Positions 17,549 through 26,357 of a stretch of 64,000 nt of DNA are shown in pieces. How positions within the stretch are numbered: the stretch's first letter is position 1; each line of letters starts with the position of its first letter. A program made the translations under genes and the position numbers. The notes beneath the pieces were generated by a model, which was not told where the DNA came from, did no database searches, and saw only the letters and a list, made by a program, of their open reading frames with translations. The DNA comes from CAXQZM01 sp965229645 (GTDB lineage Bacteria > Pseudomonadota > Alphaproteobacteria > UBA7985): the NCBI GenBank assembly GCA_965229645.1, contig OZ245893.1:62001-126000 (forward strand). Reading direction: 5' to 3'.

Positions 17549-17567
17549 GTCGATTGTTCCAATCGAC
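17549..17567. repeat. Short double-hairpin element, copy 1
   Basis: GTCGATTG-TTC-CAATCGAC is a perfect 8-bp stem, and TTCCA/TGGAA can form an alternative stem overlapping it. The element runs on to 17582, where its last bases give the stop codon of the minus-strand lipoprotein gene. Related copies are at 24208 and 35024. Confidence 0.8.
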
Positions 17568-17579
17568 CTGGAACCTGCT

Positions 17580-18518
17580 TTAGAGACTGATCTCAAGACG
17601 TGTTGCGAGTTGGCCCTGCGCCGACAGGAACTGTTTGACGGACAGAACGGAAATGAATTCCCCAATCTCGTAGGTGCGCGCATAAGGTTGGGCGTCTAGA
17701 TCGACGGATGGGATCAGGGCGTCCCACTTGGCAATGGATCGCAAACCGCCCAACAGGACAACGGTTGGCGCATAACCCGCTTGCGCCAGATAGGCCTGGG
17801 CGTGCGCACGCGACACTGGCACCTCCTGCGGCTGCATGGCCGAGGCGAGCAGTTCCAGCACAAACTGGTTCGACATTTGCTCTTCAGTTTGAAAGGCCCC
17901 AGCGACCAGGTTATAGTCGGGGTCGATGAGGGCTGTTGTTGCGCTTTCTCGCAGGATGCGCTGCGTCATACGATCCTGAAGTTCAAGCGTCGGAACCACA
18001 AGTTCGATTCGCGGTTCGATCAAGGGAATATCAACAAACTCAGCCAAACTGCCGAACCACTGAAAATGCTCGCCCGTCTGCGACGACCGCAGCGATTGAC
18101 GCACCGACCAGCCGCGGCCAGGCAATCGAAAGGCGATCCCAGAATGAGAATAGCGAAGTTGCTGGTCCGAGGTGAAGGTTTGGCGCAAGCAGGCTTTGAT
18201 GTCGACCAGGCGCCGACTCTCCCCCATGGCAAAGCAGGCTTGCAACATGTCCTCAGCGCCCAGCGGCGTGCCCGATTCCGACCAACCCTCTAGCGTTCGG
18301 GATGCCCCAAAAGTCGTTCCATAGCGGTTAATCAAAACAAAGCTGGGGGTCTCGGGGTCCAAGTACTGCTGGCGTTCCAAATCGTCGAGCGCGTCTTGCA
18401 GTTGCGATAAGAGGATCGCATTCTGCGCCGCATCGCGCGTCGGGAACAGATCGCACGCTGCTAAGGCCGTAAAGAGGACCCCAAAAAAGAGAAAGCGAAT
18501 GACGATCATAGACTCCAT
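17580..18518 (-). CDS. Lipoprotein, DUF2145-like
   Basis: A 312-residue predicted lipoprotein. The N-terminus is a hydrophobic signal followed by a lipobox (FTALAAC, Cys at about residue 22). The rest is soluble and presumably periplasmic. Motifs such as RYGTTFG and RYSHSGIAFR resemble the DUF2145 family, which has an RxGT...H-(S/T)-G pattern; I make this match from memory and with limited certainty. The reaction is unknown. It stands alone on the minus strand, convergent with the giant surface-protein gene, and ends in a copy of the short hairpin element. Confidence 0.7.
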   Translation of the reverse strand: MESMIVIRFLFFGVLFTALAACDLFPTRDAAQNAILLSQLQDALDDLERQQYLDPETPSFVLINRYGTTFGASRTLEGWSESGTPLGAEDMLQACFAMGESRRLVDIKACLRQTFTSDQQLRYSHSGIAFRLPGRGWSVRQSLRSSQTGEHFQWFGSLAEFVDIPLIEPRIELVVPTLELQDRMTQRILRESATTALIDPDYNLVAGAFQTEEQMSNQFVLELLASAMQPQEVPVSRAHAQAYLAQAGYAPTVVLLGGLRSIAKWDALIPSVDLDAQPYARTYEIGEFISVLSVKQFLSAQGQLATRLEISL

Positions 18519-18794
18519 TCATGGAGGGGTGAGACAGGGGCGCCGTTTTGGGCGGCCAGATCGCCTATGATCGGGTTCTGTCCCCTATGCAGAAACAGGA
18601 GCGACGCGAATTGAACGCAAAATGACGTAAATGGACAGGTATGCAATTTCTGCTACTCAGCTATTCTAATTTTTGATTTTGGCGGTTCACAAAGCAAATT
18701 TGCCTGGTATGGAGGCGGCAAGGAGCGTCGATCAAACAGCGCGCGCCTGGGTGTCATAGGAATGGCGCTCAATCTTACATCTTAGGAGTAAAGA

Positions 18795-19781
18795 ATGAAA
18801 AAAGTACTCTTGGGCGCCGTTTCTGTTGCGTCTCTTAGTTTTGCTGGCACTGCGGCAGCGCAATGCGGTGGCATCCAGGTTGGTGCGCCGAACTGGTCAA
18901 CGGGCGAGTTTGTCGCCGCCGTTGATGCCTTTATTCTGTCAAATGGCATGGGCTGCGAAATCACGAATGTTCCAGCCCCGACAAAGCAAGTTTTGCCGCT
19001 CGCTATGGGCGCAACCGAACCCCTGCTGGTCGGTGAGTTTTGGGCAAACGGCGTTGAGCCGATTCAAATTGAGGAAATGTCAGCCGATGGTATCATCGAA
19101 ATCACAGGCCGTCCGTTCCCCGAAGCTGGCGAGTTCTGGTATGTGTCGCCTGCCTTTGCTGCCGAGTATCCTGAATTAGATACGGTTGAGGAAGTGCTGG
19201 GTCGTCCAGACTTGTTCGACGGCAAGTTTTATGGCTGCCCCGTCGGTGTTGGCTGGGGATGCGAGCACACAAATCGGAACTTGTTCAATTCTTGGGGCAT
19301 GGCCGACAAGGGCTGGACTTTGGAAAACCCGGGGTCTGGCGAAGGCCAATCTGCCATTATCATTGACGCTTATGAGTCTGATTCCAACTGGATTGGATAC
19401 TATTGGACGCCCACCGCTGTTGCGATCAACAACGAACTCGTCTCCTTGGATTGGGACCGTGATTTTGTCGGGGCCGATTATTGGGGCGCTTGCTATTCTT
19501 CTGCAGAAGCTGCCGATGATTGCGAATACAACGAGACGTCCTATTCAATTGCCGATGTCGTGACACTGGCAACGGGGGATTTGGCGACGACTTATCCCGA
19601 GGTTCATGCCTACGCCATGGCGCGCAGCGTTTCCATGCCTGCCTTGGGCGCGGCAGACGCCGAGATATCGGGCGGGATGTCAGCTGCAGAGGCTGCGGTT
19701 TGGTATCTCACCAATTATGAAGACGAGTGGACCGCTTGGGTCAGCGAAGACGTCGCTGATGCCGTTCGGGGTGCCCTCTAA
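18795..19781 (+). CDS. proX: Glycine betaine/proline-type ABC transporter substrate-binding protein
   Basis: A 328-residue periplasmic protein with a clear Sec signal peptide (cleavage after GTAAAQ). TAGGAGTAAAG gives a good ribosome site before the ATG. The body matches the OpuAC/ProX family, including the NWSTGEF start, the TKQVLPLAMGATEP segment and Trp-rich stretches (GVGWGCEHTN, NWIGYYWTPTA) that in this family form the aromatic cage for quaternary ammonium groups. The permease and ATPase genes follow. The ligand is likely glycine betaine, proline betaine or a related osmolyte; the exact one cannot be read from sequence. Confidence 0.9.
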   Translation: MKKVLLGAVSVASLSFAGTAAAQCGGIQVGAPNWSTGEFVAAVDAFILSNGMGCEITNVPAPTKQVLPLAMGATEPLLVGEFWANGVEPIQIEEMSADGIIEITGRPFPEAGEFWYVSPAFAAEYPELDTVEEVLGRPDLFDGKFYGCPVGVGWGCEHTNRNLFNSWGMADKGWTLENPGSGEGQSAIIIDAYESDSNWIGYYWTPTAVAINNELVSLDWDRDFVGADYWGACYSSAEAADDCEYNETSYSIADVVTLATGDLATTYPEVHAYAMARSVSMPALGAADAEISGGMSAAEAAVWYLTNYEDEWTAWVSEDVADAVRGAL

Positions 19782-19793
19782 GTCCTAAGGGGC

Positions 19794-19823
19794 CGCGCGG
19801 GGAGCTCTGTTCCCCGCGCGTTT
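19794..19823 (+). terminator. Hairpin after the proX-like gene
   Basis: CGCGCGGGGA (19794-19803) pairs perfectly with TCCCCGCGCG (19811-19820) across a 7-base loop and is followed by TTTCTCC. It lies 13 bases after the SBP stop and before the permease gene, so it may reduce read-through or protect the SBP message, giving more binding protein than membrane subunits. Confidence 0.75.
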
Positions 19824-19976
19824 CTCCTGTCCCTAGTAATTCTCTTGTTCCCCTGTTTTACTTCGGCGCGCGTTCCTGGTACTGGCGCGTAGGAAACGCT
19901 GCGGTTTTGAACGCGACTGTTTAGAGGTTCTTGAGGGTCATGCCCTCTCCCGCGCTTAGGATGAGGAATAAAACTG

Positions 19977-21152
19977 ATGCAGTTCACAAGTTTTTATGAC
20001 TTTTTGACCCACATCGCCACGGGTCCTGGCTTTGTGTTGAATTGGGTTCTTCATGGGCTCTACTTGATTTTTGTGGCCCTTCCCGTCTTTCTGTGGTGGG
20101 CAGGTGTGAGTCTTGTCAAGTTCCTGTTCTTCCTCCCCGTTTTCATCTACAAGTCCCTGATCTGGTTGCTGACCTTGTTAGGAAACTTCGTCGAACTGCT
20201 CTATGGGTACTTTTTTGAACGCGTTTGGACCTGGAGTGATTTGGGTATTTTTCCAGCGATCCGCCCCGAGGTTCGCATAGAACTCTTGAGAGAGGGGATT
20301 GATCGACCCTTCGGTCGGTTCGCGGGCGATATCTCTGAATGGTTAAAGGAAGCTGTTTCGCCGCTGATTTTGGCCATGGAATGGATTACCGATCAACTGC
20401 AGGAAATCCCGTGGATTTTCCTGTTTCCTGCCATCATTGTGCTTGTCTGGGTCACTTCCAAAAGCAGAGGCGTGACGGTTCTCGCTGTCTTTGCCCTGCT
20501 TTACCTCGGCCTGTTTGAGATGGTCGGGGCCCCCATCGGGTCTTTTGATGTCGATGTGGGCCGCGCCTATCAAACCATCTCCTTGATGATTGTCTCCATT
20601 GCCTTGTGCGTGGTCGTCGGCGTGCCCTTGGGTATCCTCATGTCGTCCTCCAATATGCTTGAGGCCATGATTAAGCCAGTCTTGGACGTGATGCAGACCA
20701 TGCCTTCGTTCGTCTACTTGATCCCCGTCTTGATCCTGTTCGGCGTTTCCGAAGTGGCTGGGTTGATCGCCGTGACCATTTACGCAATGCCGCCCGTCAT
20801 TCGCTTGACCAATTTGGGCATTCGCTTGGTCGCCTTTGATGTGATCGAGGCGGCAAATGCCTTCGGTGCCACCTACCGCCAACGTTTGACGGGTGTGTTG
20901 ATCCCCCTTGCGCTCCCCAATATCTTCGCGGGCATCAATCAAACCATCATGATGGCGCTCGCCATGGTCGTGATCGCGGCCTTCGTCGGTGCCAATGGGA
21001 TCGGGCAGTTGGTCTTGAGCGCCCAATCCAATACCAACTTCGGCCTTGGGTTGCTTTACGGTTTTGCTATTGTTTTGATTGCCATCGTTATTGACCGAAC
21101 CTTCCATTCGGTTGGGGAGCGGATGCAAGAACACCGTCGAGTGGGGCACTAA
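19977..21152 (+). CDS. proW: Glycine betaine/proline ABC transporter permease
   Basis: A 391-residue inner-membrane permease. The N-terminal ~120 residues hold two or three hydrophobic segments, then a soluble loop, and from about residue 140 a standard BPD_transp_1 domain with the ABC-contact EAA loop (EAANAFGATYRQRL...LPLALPNIFAG). This resembles ProW with an extended N-terminus. GAGGAATAAAACTG gives the ribosome site. The stop is 2 bases before the ATPase ATG, so both are made together. Its partner SBP is upstream behind a hairpin. Confidence 0.9.
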   Translation: MQFTSFYDFLTHIATGPGFVLNWVLHGLYLIFVALPVFLWWAGVSLVKFLFFLPVFIYKSLIWLLTLLGNFVELLYGYFFERVWTWSDLGIFPAIRPEVRIELLREGIDRPFGRFAGDISEWLKEAVSPLILAMEWITDQLQEIPWIFLFPAIIVLVWVTSKSRGVTVLAVFALLYLGLFEMVGAPIGSFDVDVGRAYQTISLMIVSIALCVVVGVPLGILMSSSNMLEAMIKPVLDVMQTMPSFVYLIPVLILFGVSEVAGLIAVTIYAMPPVIRLTNLGIRLVAFDVIEAANAFGATYRQRLTGVLIPLALPNIFAGINQTIMMALAMVVIAAFVGANGIGQLVLSAQSNTNFGLGLLYGFAIVLIAIVIDRTFHSVGERMQEHRRVGH

Positions 21153-21154
21153 TC

Positions 21155-22204
21155 ATGTCAAACATCAAAGTATCGATCAAAAACCTTTACAAGATTTTTG
21201 GACCCGACCCAGAGGCGGCTTTGCCGCATGTATTGAACGGCACAACAAAGCCAGAGTTGCTCGAAAAACACGGCCATGTCCTGGGTCTCAACAATATCAA
21301 TATCGATATGCCCGAAAAGAAGCTGCAGGTCATCATGGGCTTGTCGGGTTCGGGCAAGTCAACCCTGATCCGCCATATTAATCGCCTCATCGACCCAACC
21401 GCGGGCGAGGTTTTGATCGACGGTCAGGATGTTCTCAAGATGGACCAAGAGGAGTTGCGAGGGTTTCGACAGCGCAATCTATCCATGGTGTTTCAAAAAT
21501 TTGCCTTGTTGCCACACGTCAGTGTCGCGGACAACGCCGCCTATGGCCTCCGGCTCATGGGGCTGGCCTCGGGGGAAGCCAAGGAACGCGCGCAGAAGTG
21601 GATCGATCGCGTTGGGTTGACGGGTTTTGAGTCGCACTATCCCAGCCAACTTTCAGGCGGTATGCAACAGCGTGTCGGTCTGGCGCGCGCGCTGGCGACC
21701 GATTCGGACATTCTGCTGATGGACGAGGCGTTCTCGGCGTTGGATCCGCTGATCAGAACCGACATGCAGGACGTCCTGCTCGAGTTGCAGTCGGAGCTCA
21801 ATAAGACCATTATCTTCATTACCCACGACCTGGATGAGGCTCTGCGCATTGGCGATGATATCGCGATCTTGCGCGACGGTGCGCTCGTCCAACAGGGCGA
21901 TCCCCAGGAGATCATTCTAAAACCCGCCGATGAGTATGTCTCCGACTTTATCATGGACATAAATCGACCTAGGGTTTTGAAGGTCAAATCGGTGATGACA
22001 GCGGGTAAAGACTCCGCTCCTGGTGTCGAGCTGGATGGTGAATCCGAAATTGAGCACGCCCTGCAACTGATCAAGTTGCAACCCGAGCAGGCGGCGACCG
22101 TCAAGGTTCGCGGCAAAATTGTTGGCACGGTCACTTTGAGTCAGATGATTGATGCCATTGAGCGTCCAGCGCCCGAGACGGCCTCGGGCAATGTCTATCG
22201 TTAG
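21155..22204 (+). CDS. proV: Glycine betaine/proline ABC transporter ATP-binding protein
   Basis: A 349-residue cytoplasmic ATPase of the ProV/OpuAA type. Walker A is GLSGSGKST, the Q-loop region is MVFQKFALLPHVSV, the signature LSGGMQQR and Walker B ILLMDEAFSALDP, all characteristic of betaine importers. The N-terminus with KIFGPDPEAALPHV matches ProV. The C-terminal ~80 residues look like one weak CBS domain; CBS domains sense ionic strength in OpuA-type systems. It is the third gene of the betaine operon. Confidence 0.92.
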   Translation: MSNIKVSIKNLYKIFGPDPEAALPHVLNGTTKPELLEKHGHVLGLNNINIDMPEKKLQVIMGLSGSGKSTLIRHINRLIDPTAGEVLIDGQDVLKMDQEELRGFRQRNLSMVFQKFALLPHVSVADNAAYGLRLMGLASGEAKERAQKWIDRVGLTGFESHYPSQLSGGMQQRVGLARALATDSDILLMDEAFSALDPLIRTDMQDVLLELQSELNKTIIFITHDLDEALRIGDDIAILRDGALVQQGDPQEIILKPADEYVSDFIMDINRPRVLKVKSVMTAGKDSAPGVELDGESEIEHALQLIKLQPEQAATVKVRGKIVGTVTLSQMIDAIERPAPETASGNVYR

Positions 22205-22238
22205 AAATTAATCTAGGTGATGAAAGAAAGTTGAGGGA

Positions 22239-22910
22239 ATGATCATGTCTATGGCTAGATATTTCGTAGTTGGCGGTGCCTTCGCCGTTTTGGCCTTAGT
22301 TGGCGGTGTTTGGAGCTGGTATCGGGAAACAAACTCTGTTTGTTCGGACCCATTTTACATGGACCTGGTCCATGGAGAAATGCGGGAGGAGATGATTGAA
22401 CAATCGCGCTACCTGAAAGCCTTGGAAGACGGTGTCGAGTCAGACCAAGTCTCGGCGGCCAATAAGGCACGTTACGCGGACGCCGCCGCAGCATTGCGCG
22501 AAGCGATTGAAACAACCCGCATTCGCGGAAGGATGAAGCATCCCAATAGCGCCGCTCGCGTGAATTGCCAGCTGTCCTTGCCGTTCAGCGCGACCGATGT
22601 TTTGGCGGAGTTTGATTTGGATCTAGATTCCTTCCTGGGCGTTCCCGTTGATCGGCGGTTTGATATGGTCGCGCGGTTCGAGGTGCGGTTTGAAGAAATC
22701 GACGGGGTGACCTTGCAATCGAACATCGAAAGGGAACGCAACCAATTCTTGATCGATGACATTGCGGCGGGCGAGACTGTTGAGAGCGCGCGCATTGCCA
22801 AGCTCACGCGGCGCGAGTTCACCTTGCAGGAACCAAGTTTCCCCGACATCAACTACAACACAAGTTTTGTAGCGGACGAAGCAATTGAGGCACGTTGGCT
22901 CGGCAAGTAG
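22239..22910 (+). CDS. Single-span membrane protein of unknown function
   Basis: A 223-residue protein with one N-terminal membrane segment (about residues 6-26) and a soluble remainder that is probably periplasmic. It contains a helical, charged region (about 45-95) followed by a mixed region with several acidic patches. I recognise no family. It lies 34 bases after the proV-like gene and before a strong terminator, so it is the probable last gene of the betaine operon. It may be an accessory protein, but nothing in the sequence shows that. An ATG four codons in (22248) is an alternative start. Confidence 0.65.
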   Translation: MIMSMARYFVVGGAFAVLALVGGVWSWYRETNSVCSDPFYMDLVHGEMREEMIEQSRYLKALEDGVESDQVSAANKARYADAAAALREAIETTRIRGRMKHPNSAARVNCQLSLPFSATDVLAEFDLDLDSFLGVPVDRRFDMVARFEVRFEEIDGVTLQSNIERERNQFLIDDIAAGETVESARIAKLTRREFTLQEPSFPDINYNTSFVADEAIEARWLGK

Positions 22911-22935
22911 CCCAGACACCAAATTTCTAAATTGA

Positions 22936-22963
22936 GGGGCACCAACGCTTGGTGCCCCTTTTT
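22936..22963 (+). terminator. Rho-independent terminator of the betaine operon
   Basis: GGGGCACCAA (22936-22945) pairs perfectly with TTGGTGCCCC (22949-22958) across CGC, followed by TTTTTC. It ends the transcript of the betaine ABC operon and the unknown gene behind it. Confidence 0.95.
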
Positions 22964-23084
22964 CTTTTTCTATACGCGCCGTCGATCGATCAAAATATGT
23001 GTCGCTAAAGATCCACCTACCTTGACCTCGGGGCCGAGAAGGCACACCTTGGGGACGATGGCCAAATTCGAGTAAGGACCCCCT

Positions 23085-23705
23085 ATGTCGTGGACTGATG
23101 AAGATATCGCAAATCTGAAAAGGCTCTGGAACGAAGGGCATTCGACGGCCGAAATCGGCCGCATGATCCAGAAGTCCAAAAATGCCGTTGTGGGAAAGGC
23201 GCACCGCCTCAATCTAGCCCCGCGTCCGTCCCCCATCAAAAAGAGTTCGACCACGGCAAAGCCAGCGCCCGCGTCGAAGTCCGAGTCCGCATCGCCAGTC
23301 CGCCAGAGAACCTCGACCCGACGGCCATCGCCTACGCCGATCGTTGCCACCAAGAAACCAGTCACTGGACCGCTGTGCCAGTGGCCCTATGGGCATCCCG
23401 ATGACGCCGACTTCAAGTTTTGCTTGCGTCCCGTCGCGCCTAGCAAACCCTATTGCGCTGAGCATTGTCAGATTGCCTATATCCCCGCCAGTCGTAAGGG
23501 CGAGGCCCGCGAGGCCGAGCGTCGGGCCCAACTTATGGCCGCAGAGGGACAAAAGATTGGCTGGGCGTCAGAATTGTCCGCTGCGCCCAAGGTGCCAGGG
23601 GATCCGCCGCTGATCCCGCGCATGTTCACCGCTGCTCTGGACGAGGATTTCTCTGAGATCGCACGACAAGACCTTGCGGAGGCCAAGGCCGCCCGCGCAA
23701 AGTAG
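23085..23705 (+). CDS. gcrA: GcrA-family cell cycle regulator
   Basis: A 206-residue transcription regulator. The first ~45 residues are the GcrA helix-turn-helix (MSWTDEDIANLKRLWNEG ... IGRMIQKSKNAVVGKAHRL), and the C-terminal half has the conserved CQWPYGHP and KPYCAEHCQIAY block. In alphaproteobacteria GcrA binds the sigma-70 holoenzyme and acts at promoters carrying CcrM-methylated GANTC sites to drive cell-cycle genes. The middle is a low-complexity Lys/Ser/Ala/Pro linker. Length is near the family norm (about 170-210). It is the best taxonomic marker in the window. AAGGA about 8 bases before the ATG is a plausible ribosome site. Confidence 0.93.
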   Translation: MSWTDEDIANLKRLWNEGHSTAEIGRMIQKSKNAVVGKAHRLNLAPRPSPIKKSSTTAKPAPASKSESASPVRQRTSTRRPSPTPIVATKKPVTGPLCQWPYGHPDDADFKFCLRPVAPSKPYCAEHCQIAYIPASRKGEAREAERRAQLMAAEGQKIGWASELSAAPKVPGDPPLIPRMFTAALDEDFSEIARQDLAEAKAARAK

Positions 23706-23725
23706 GCCCTGGGCTCGGGTCGCCG

Positions 23726-24178
23726 GTGGAGTTTTCGGGAACTTACGATTTTGATGCGTCAAGGGCCTCCGTATGGGCGGCCCTGAACGACCCCCGCGTT
23801 TTGCAGGCGACCATCCCTGGATGCCAAGATCTGACCCAGGAAGGTGCCCGTCGCTATCGCGCTGATTTGCGATTGAAGTTCGGTCTGTTGCGCTTTGGCG
23901 TCACGGGTCGCTTGCGGGTCGAGGTGATCGTTGAGGCAGAATCCTATCGCCTGCACGGTTCCTCGGAACCAACCTTGTTCGGCAGCGGATCGGGGGTCGC
24001 GGATGTGCGTTTGCGCGACGCCGCAGACGGCGGAACCCATCTGGCCTACGACCTTGTTTGTGACCTTGAGGGGAGATTGGCCAAACTCGGCGCCGCCGCC
24101 GTTTCAGGCCAATTGCAAAGGCTCGGGACCAAGTTCTTTCAGCGATTCGAGGCGGCGATGAACGCCCAAAGTCTTTGA
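23726..24178 (+). CDS. CoxG-like SRPBCC-fold protein
   Basis: A 150-residue protein starting at GTG 23726. It matches the CO dehydrogenase subunit G (CoxG) family of START-like folds: MEFSGTYDF at the N-terminus, ATIPGCQDL near residue 30, and a C-terminal amphipathic helix. CoxG helps anchor CO dehydrogenase at the membrane, but stand-alone members are common and their role is unknown. No cox structural genes are in the window, so a CO-related function is not supported. It lies 20 bases after gcrA and may be co-transcribed with it. Confidence 0.75.
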   Translation: MEFSGTYDFDASRASVWAALNDPRVLQATIPGCQDLTQEGARRYRADLRLKFGLLRFGVTGRLRVEVIVEAESYRLHGSSEPTLFGSGSGVADVRLRDAADGGTHLAYDLVCDLEGRLAKLGAAAVSGQLQRLGTKFFQRFEAAMNAQSL

Positions 24179-24207
24179 CTCTTTTGTTGGCGCGGATGTT
24201 CCTTGGG

Positions 24208-24226
24208 GTCGATTGTTCCAATCGAC
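24208..24226. repeat. Short double-hairpin element, copy 2
   Basis: GTCGATTG-TTC-CAATCGAC, a perfect 8-bp stem, with TTCCAA/TTGGAA (24216-24232) as an overlapping alternative stem. It sits between two convergent genes, and its outer edge supplies the TAA of the minus-strand gene at 24239, exactly as in copy 1. Confidence 0.82.
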
Positions 24227-24238
24227 TTGGAATCCGAT

Positions 24239-24676
24239 TTAAGCATAGAGCGCGTGGGCGCGGGCCTCGAAGGCGCTGACAATTTGGCGTTGCGCCTGCG
24301 CATAGAGCGGTTCGAGGAGACGCCGCAAGGCGAAGTTTCGGATTTCAAACGTGACGCGGAAATTTACCCCGCACCGCGCATCACCATGCGGGACAATGCG
24401 CCAGTCGTTGATCAGGACTTTGAACGGTCCTGCACCGACGCCTTCGGCATGGACCCAGAATTCTGCGGGCGAGAGAGTAACGCGCGAGGTGAAGGTTTCG
24501 CGGATGAATTGAAATCCGAGGACCAGATCAGCGTCGAAGCCGTCGTCCTGAACGTTGCGAATGCGCGCCTGCTGCGTCCAAGGCAGGAAGTCGGGGTAAG
24601 CGGCGACGTCGGAGACGAGGTCGTAGATTTTTGCCGCGCTAAACGGCAACTCGCGAAATTCGGTGATTTCTGGCAT
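24239..24676 (-). CDS. COQ10/RatA-family ubiquinone-binding START-domain protein
   Basis: A 145-residue SRPBCC-fold protein of the COQ10/RatA type. The N-terminus (PEITEFRELPFSAAKIYDLVSDVAAYPDFLPW) and the FEIRNFALRRLLEPLY region with its C-terminal helix are typical. COQ10 proteins bind ubiquinone and support respiration; the RatA name comes from an E. coli report of a translation-inhibiting activity. Here the quinone-binding role is more likely. Length is normal. It is transcribed toward the CoxG-like gene, with the short hairpin repeat between them. Confidence 0.85.
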   Translation of the reverse strand: MPEITEFRELPFSAAKIYDLVSDVAAYPDFLPWTQQARIRNVQDDGFDADLVLGFQFIRETFTSRVTLSPAEFWVHAEGVGAGPFKVLINDWRIVPHGDARCGVNFRVTFEIRNFALRRLLEPLYAQAQRQIVSAFEARAHALYA

Positions 24677-24769
24677 AGGCGAGGGGGTTAAGCGTTTGGG
24701 GTATCAAAGACAAGGCTCGCACACCTCTCCCCCTAGACCACAGCACATTCTTTATTGCAGTTAAACTCT

Positions 24770-25702
24770 TTAGCGCGATTGGGCGCGGGGATGCGCCTCT
24801 TCGTAGGTTTTCATAAGATGGCTTGCGTCAACTTGGGTATAGCGCTGGGTTGAAATCAGGTCTTTGTGACCCAGCAGTTCCTGTATGTCGCGCAAGTTGG
24901 CGCCGTTTGCCAGCAAATGCGTCGCAAAGGAGTGTCGCAAAGCGTGGGGCGTCGTGGTGGCGGGCAAGTTCAATCGCTGTCGATAGGTTTCAAGCGTCCT
25001 CTGGACCGTTCGTGCATTGAGGGGGCCGCCACGAGCGCCTTTGAAGAGTTTGTCGGGGCCCCTTAAGGCAAAGGGGCACTGGGCGGCGTAGTCTTGGCAG
25101 GCCGTAATGACTTGCGGCAGAACGGGGACGACGCGTTCCTTGTTGCCTTTGCCCCAAAATTTAAGGCTGCCCGAACCCATGAGGTCCAAATCCGTCACGG
25201 TGAGGGCGAGCGTCTCGCCAAGGCGCATGCCGCACCCGTACATGAGCAGGGCGAGGGCATAGTCGCGGGCCCCCAGCCAAGACGTTGCGGCTTGTTCCGC
25301 CATCAAGTCCAAGAGGTCGCGACTGGCGTCTTGGCTTAGGGGGCGGGGGAGGATCGTTGGCTTCTTTGGACCTCGCTGGGCGTGGACCGCGGTCGCGTCC
25401 AAGACGCGCATCTGGTCGGCGAATTTGAAGAAGGATTTGAGCGCGGAGAGGTTACGATTGATGCTGGCGGCGGATTTGCCCGCCGCGCGCTGCTTGGCCA
25501 TCCAGGACCGAAGGGTCTGCCGGTCAACCTTTGCCAGCGAGTCGCAAGTGATGGCTTCTGCCACGTATTGGCTCAGGAAGTGCAAGAATTGGTCGAGATC
25601 GCGTTGGTACGCCGCGAGGGTATGGGGAGAAAATCGCCGCTCATTTTCCAACCAACTGATCCAGTCGTGGCGGAGGTCTAGCAGGTCGATGGGAACTTGC
25701 AT
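24770..25702 (-). CDS. xerC: Tyrosine recombinase XerC
   Basis: A 310-residue site-specific recombinase that, with XerD, resolves chromosome dimers at dif. An N-terminal SAM-like DNA-binding domain covers about residues 1-100, the catalytic domain about 120-300. Catalytic residues are visible: Arg in GCGMRLGE, Lys in GKGNKERVVP, His and Arg in HALRHSFATH, His in LLGHKDL and Tyr in STQRYTQV. Length and the lack of nearby phage genes favour a chromosomal XerC over a phage integrase. Copy B of the five-hairpin element lies 58 bases upstream, where the promoter would be. Confidence 0.92.
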   Translation of the reverse strand: MQVPIDLLDLRHDWISWLENERRFSPHTLAAYQRDLDQFLHFLSQYVAEAITCDSLAKVDRQTLRSWMAKQRAAGKSAASINRNLSALKSFFKFADQMRVLDATAVHAQRGPKKPTILPRPLSQDASRDLLDLMAEQAATSWLGARDYALALLMYGCGMRLGETLALTVTDLDLMGSGSLKFWGKGNKERVVPVLPQVITACQDYAAQCPFALRGPDKLFKGARGGPLNARTVQRTLETYRQRLNLPATTTPHALRHSFATHLLANGANLRDIQELLGHKDLISTQRYTQVDASHLMKTYEEAHPRAQSR

Positions 25703-25760
25703 GGCCGAAAGCTAGACAAAAAATCGCGTTAATTCAATGGCTTATGATCGCGAGCCTATG

Positions 25761-25957
25761 ATACCAACGGCGAAAAAAGTTGACACTTTTTTAGCCGTTT
25801 TATGTCTCACGGCAGAAACGCTTCGCGTTTCGCCTCCGACGGGGCCTTCGCTTATACCCCGAGGCGCTTTCGCGCTATTCTCGGGGCCGCTACGGGGGCC
25901 GCAGTCGCGGCCCTTATACCAGCGATCAAAAGAGTCATTTTAAATCGCCGCTGGTAT
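25761..25957 (-). repeat. Five-hairpin dispersed element, copy B
   Basis: A full 197-bp copy in reverse orientation, from ATACCAACGGCG to CGCCGCTGGTAT. All five internal hairpins are present, including GCGC-TTTC-GCGC (the GAAA loop on the other strand) and an AAAAAAGT/ACTTTTTT stem. It lies just upstream of xerC. Confidence 0.9.
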
Positions 25958-26357
25958 GAGTCCACCCTGTTTCGTGGATCATTCGTCACGTCCGAGATGA
26001 GGGTTTTTTCTTTCTTTGCCGTCACGCGAGCAGGTTCTTGAAGCTGGACCTTCTGGATGGGCAGGCTCCCCTCAATTCAGTGCTTGAGGCTTTGCCTTCT
26101 CCCCCAAAAGGGGCAGGAAATTGAAGCGCTTGGCGCTGGGGCCGTCTGTTTTTTGAGATCGGTGTTCCGAGATGGATGCTGCGACTGCACGCAGCTAGAT
26201 ATGGGGCCAGGGTGTTGCAATCTTAAAATGACGACATCTACGCAACAGGTCAATTTGCACGGGGCGATATGGCAGGTTGTCGTACTTGAATCAACCTAGG
26301 CAAGATATGATGTCAGGCTAAGTTGCTCACTTAGCCTGACACTTAGCCATCTAGGCT
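25958..26357. other. Intergenic region without a recognisable gene
   Basis: About 400 bases between the repeat upstream of xerC and the small minus-strand gene. A short open frame at 26057-26299 has no ribosome site or protein-like composition. The only clear structure is the hairpin at 26311-26341. Confidence 0.5.
26311..26341 (-). terminator. Perfect 12-bp hairpin after the small AT-rich gene
   Basis: TGTCAGGCTAAG (26311-26322) pairs without mismatch with CTTAGCCTGACA (26330-26341) across a 7-base loop. It lies 16 bases past the end of the minus-strand gene and is probably its transcript end. There is no T-run, so it may act through Rho or as a 3' stabiliser. Confidence 0.6.
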
